A DNA stretch of 7,397 bases from Acidobacteriota bacterium (GTDB lineage Bacteria > Acidobacteriota > Vicinamibacteria > Vicinamibacterales > JAFNAJ01): the NCBI GenBank assembly GCA_017860085.1, contig JAFNAJ010000122.1:1-7397 (forward strand). Direction: 5' to 3'. Made by a program: the position numbers and the translations under genes. Below the pieces are notes generated by a model, which was given only the letters and a program-made list of their open reading frames with translations, ran no database searches and was not told the origin of the DNA. The number at the start of each line of letters is the position of its first letter. Within the stretch, counting starts at the first letter, position 1. Shown in pieces: positions 6,687-7,397 of this stretch.

Positions 6687-6690
6687 CGTG

Positions 6691-6697
6691 CCCTCTC
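6691..6697 (-). promoter_or_regulatory. Shine-Dalgarno of the alkyltransferase, overlapping the upstream stop codon
   Basis: On the - strand GAGAGGG lies four bases before the GTG start, and its first two bases are the last two of the TGA stop of the TPR gene. This decides the non-ATG start and suggests reinitiation by ribosomes finishing the upstream gene. Confidence 0.6.
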
Positions 6698-7397
6698 AGC
6701 GGGTTGCGTGGGAAGTGTCGGCCACCGCCATGCGCTCGGCGCGAGCGGCAAGGAGGAGCGGAAGCTGCGCGTCGGCGCGAGACCACGCCGCGAGGAACTC
6801 GTCGTACGACTGCCGAGCCGCTTCGCGATTGCCAGCGAGGACGTGCGCGCGTGCCAGACCCACCCTGGCGGCGGCGTAGAAGACCGAGAACGGGTCGGTA
6901 CCCCGGTGATCGAGAATGCGCTGGTACTGCGCCACTGCCGCGGGGCCGTTGCCGAGCCTCGCGTAGGCCTCCGCTCGGAGGTACGCGGGCACGAAGGCCG
7001 CCACTCGCCCGAGGTCGTAGGGTTCAGACACGTCGAGCGTCTTGATTGCCTCCTGCGCCCGGCCCCGTGCCAACTGCTGAGAGGCACGCGCCACGGGCAG
7101 GAACACCGTCCGCAGCAACATGTCGTCGGGACGCATGTGGGCGACCCGGTCGAGCGCCGCGTCCAGCCCGTCTGGCTGACCAGCGAGCGCGAGGATGGCC
7201 ACCGCCAGGGGTGTGACGTCGGCCGATCCCGAAGCGACCAGCGGCCCGGCCCGCGCGGCCGCATCCGAGGTGCGGCCGAACAGCAGCTCGGCCCACGCCA
7301 GCTGGAGCTCGTAGCCGGCGGCGACCTGACCCAGGCTGGCCCGTCGCGCCATCGCCTCGGTGCGCTCATACAGCTGGCGGGCCTCGCCGAGCCGTCC
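6696..7397 (-). CDS. TPR-repeat protein, C-terminal part (possible tail of a Ser/Thr kinase or winged-helix regulator)
   Basis: The frame is open from the right window edge to TGA 6698-6696, giving 233 visible residues; the real N-terminus is beyond the window, and the internal ATG at 7352 is preceded by open, similar-looking sequence (GRLGEARQLYERTEA). The fragment is all-helical and rich in Ala, Leu and Arg, with TPR-like helix pairs around visible residues 109-122 (LARGRAQEAIKTLD), 139-162 (YLRAEAYARLG...QYQRIL) and 177-205 (ARVGLARAHVLAG...DEFLAAW). The ending, ILDHRG...GLARAHVLAGN...YDEFLAAW followed by LPLLLAARAE, resembles the TPR tail repeatedly found in acidobacterial proteins that begin with a Ser/Thr kinase or a winged-helix DNA-binding domain. 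That parent is an inference from pattern memory, since no kinase or DNA-binding residues are in view. The role would be protein-protein interaction or sensing. It lies immediately upstream of the alkyltransferase gene. Confidence 0.75.
   Translation of the reverse strand, partial: GRLGEARQLYERTEAMARRASLGQVAAGYELQLAWAELLFGRTSDAAARAGPLVASGSADVTPLAVAILALAGQPDGLDAALDRVAHMRPDDMLLRTVFLPVARASQQLARGRAQEAIKTLDVSEPYDLGRVAAFVPAYLRAEAYARLGNGPAAVAQYQRILDHRGTDPFSVFYAAARVGLARAHVLAGNREAARQSYDEFLAAWSRADAQLPLLLAARAERMAVADTSHATR

Overview
The window is GC-rich (roughly two thirds G+C by eye) and densely coded, with gaps of 9 to 97 bases between genes. The best guess is an Acidobacteriota chromosome, perhaps a Vicinamibacteria-type soil lineage. 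This rests on high GC, a TonB-dependent receptor, a secreted penicillin-acylase-type enzyme, and a truncated TPR protein whose C-terminus resembles the tail common on acidobacterial Ser/Thr kinases and winged-helix regulators. No marker gene is present, so the taxonomy is an inference.

Layout. Bases 1-480 (+) are the 3' end of an outer-membrane TonB-dependent receptor gene. A 97-base gap follows, containing a perfect GC hairpin. Four genes then run on the + strand: a PLP-dependent D-cysteine desulfhydrase-type enzyme (578-1606), an OsmC-family thiol peroxidase-like protein overlapping it by ATGA (1603-2025), a large exported Ntn-hydrolase of the penicillin acylase family with an unusual C-terminal WSPDG-repeat extension (2050-5151), and a polytopic membrane acyltransferase of the DUF1624/HGSNAT type (5164-6219). 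From the right edge, two genes run on the - strand: the 3' part of a TPR-repeat protein gene (6696-7397, cut by the window end), followed after 9 bases by an O6-alkylguanine-DNA alkyltransferase (6216-6686). The two gene groups converge on a palindromic CTAG at 6216-6219 that gives each strand its TAG stop.

How the genes may work together. The desulfhydrase (releasing sulfide, pyruvate and ammonia from D-cysteine or a related thiol amino acid) and the cysteine-based OsmC protein form a translationally coupled pair, suggesting thiol or sulfide homeostasis. The acylase acts outside the cytoplasm, and the next gene encodes a membrane protein of a family that moves acyl groups onto amino sugars. 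This could be a hydrolysis/acylation pair or only neighbours in a compact genome. The repair protein and TPR protein appear co-transcribed, with the alkyltransferase ribosome-binding site overlapping the TPR stop codon. I saw no phage, insertion sequence, CRISPR, tRNA or rRNA, and no clear sign of a wholly new system. The most unusual item is the acylase with the propeller-like extension.
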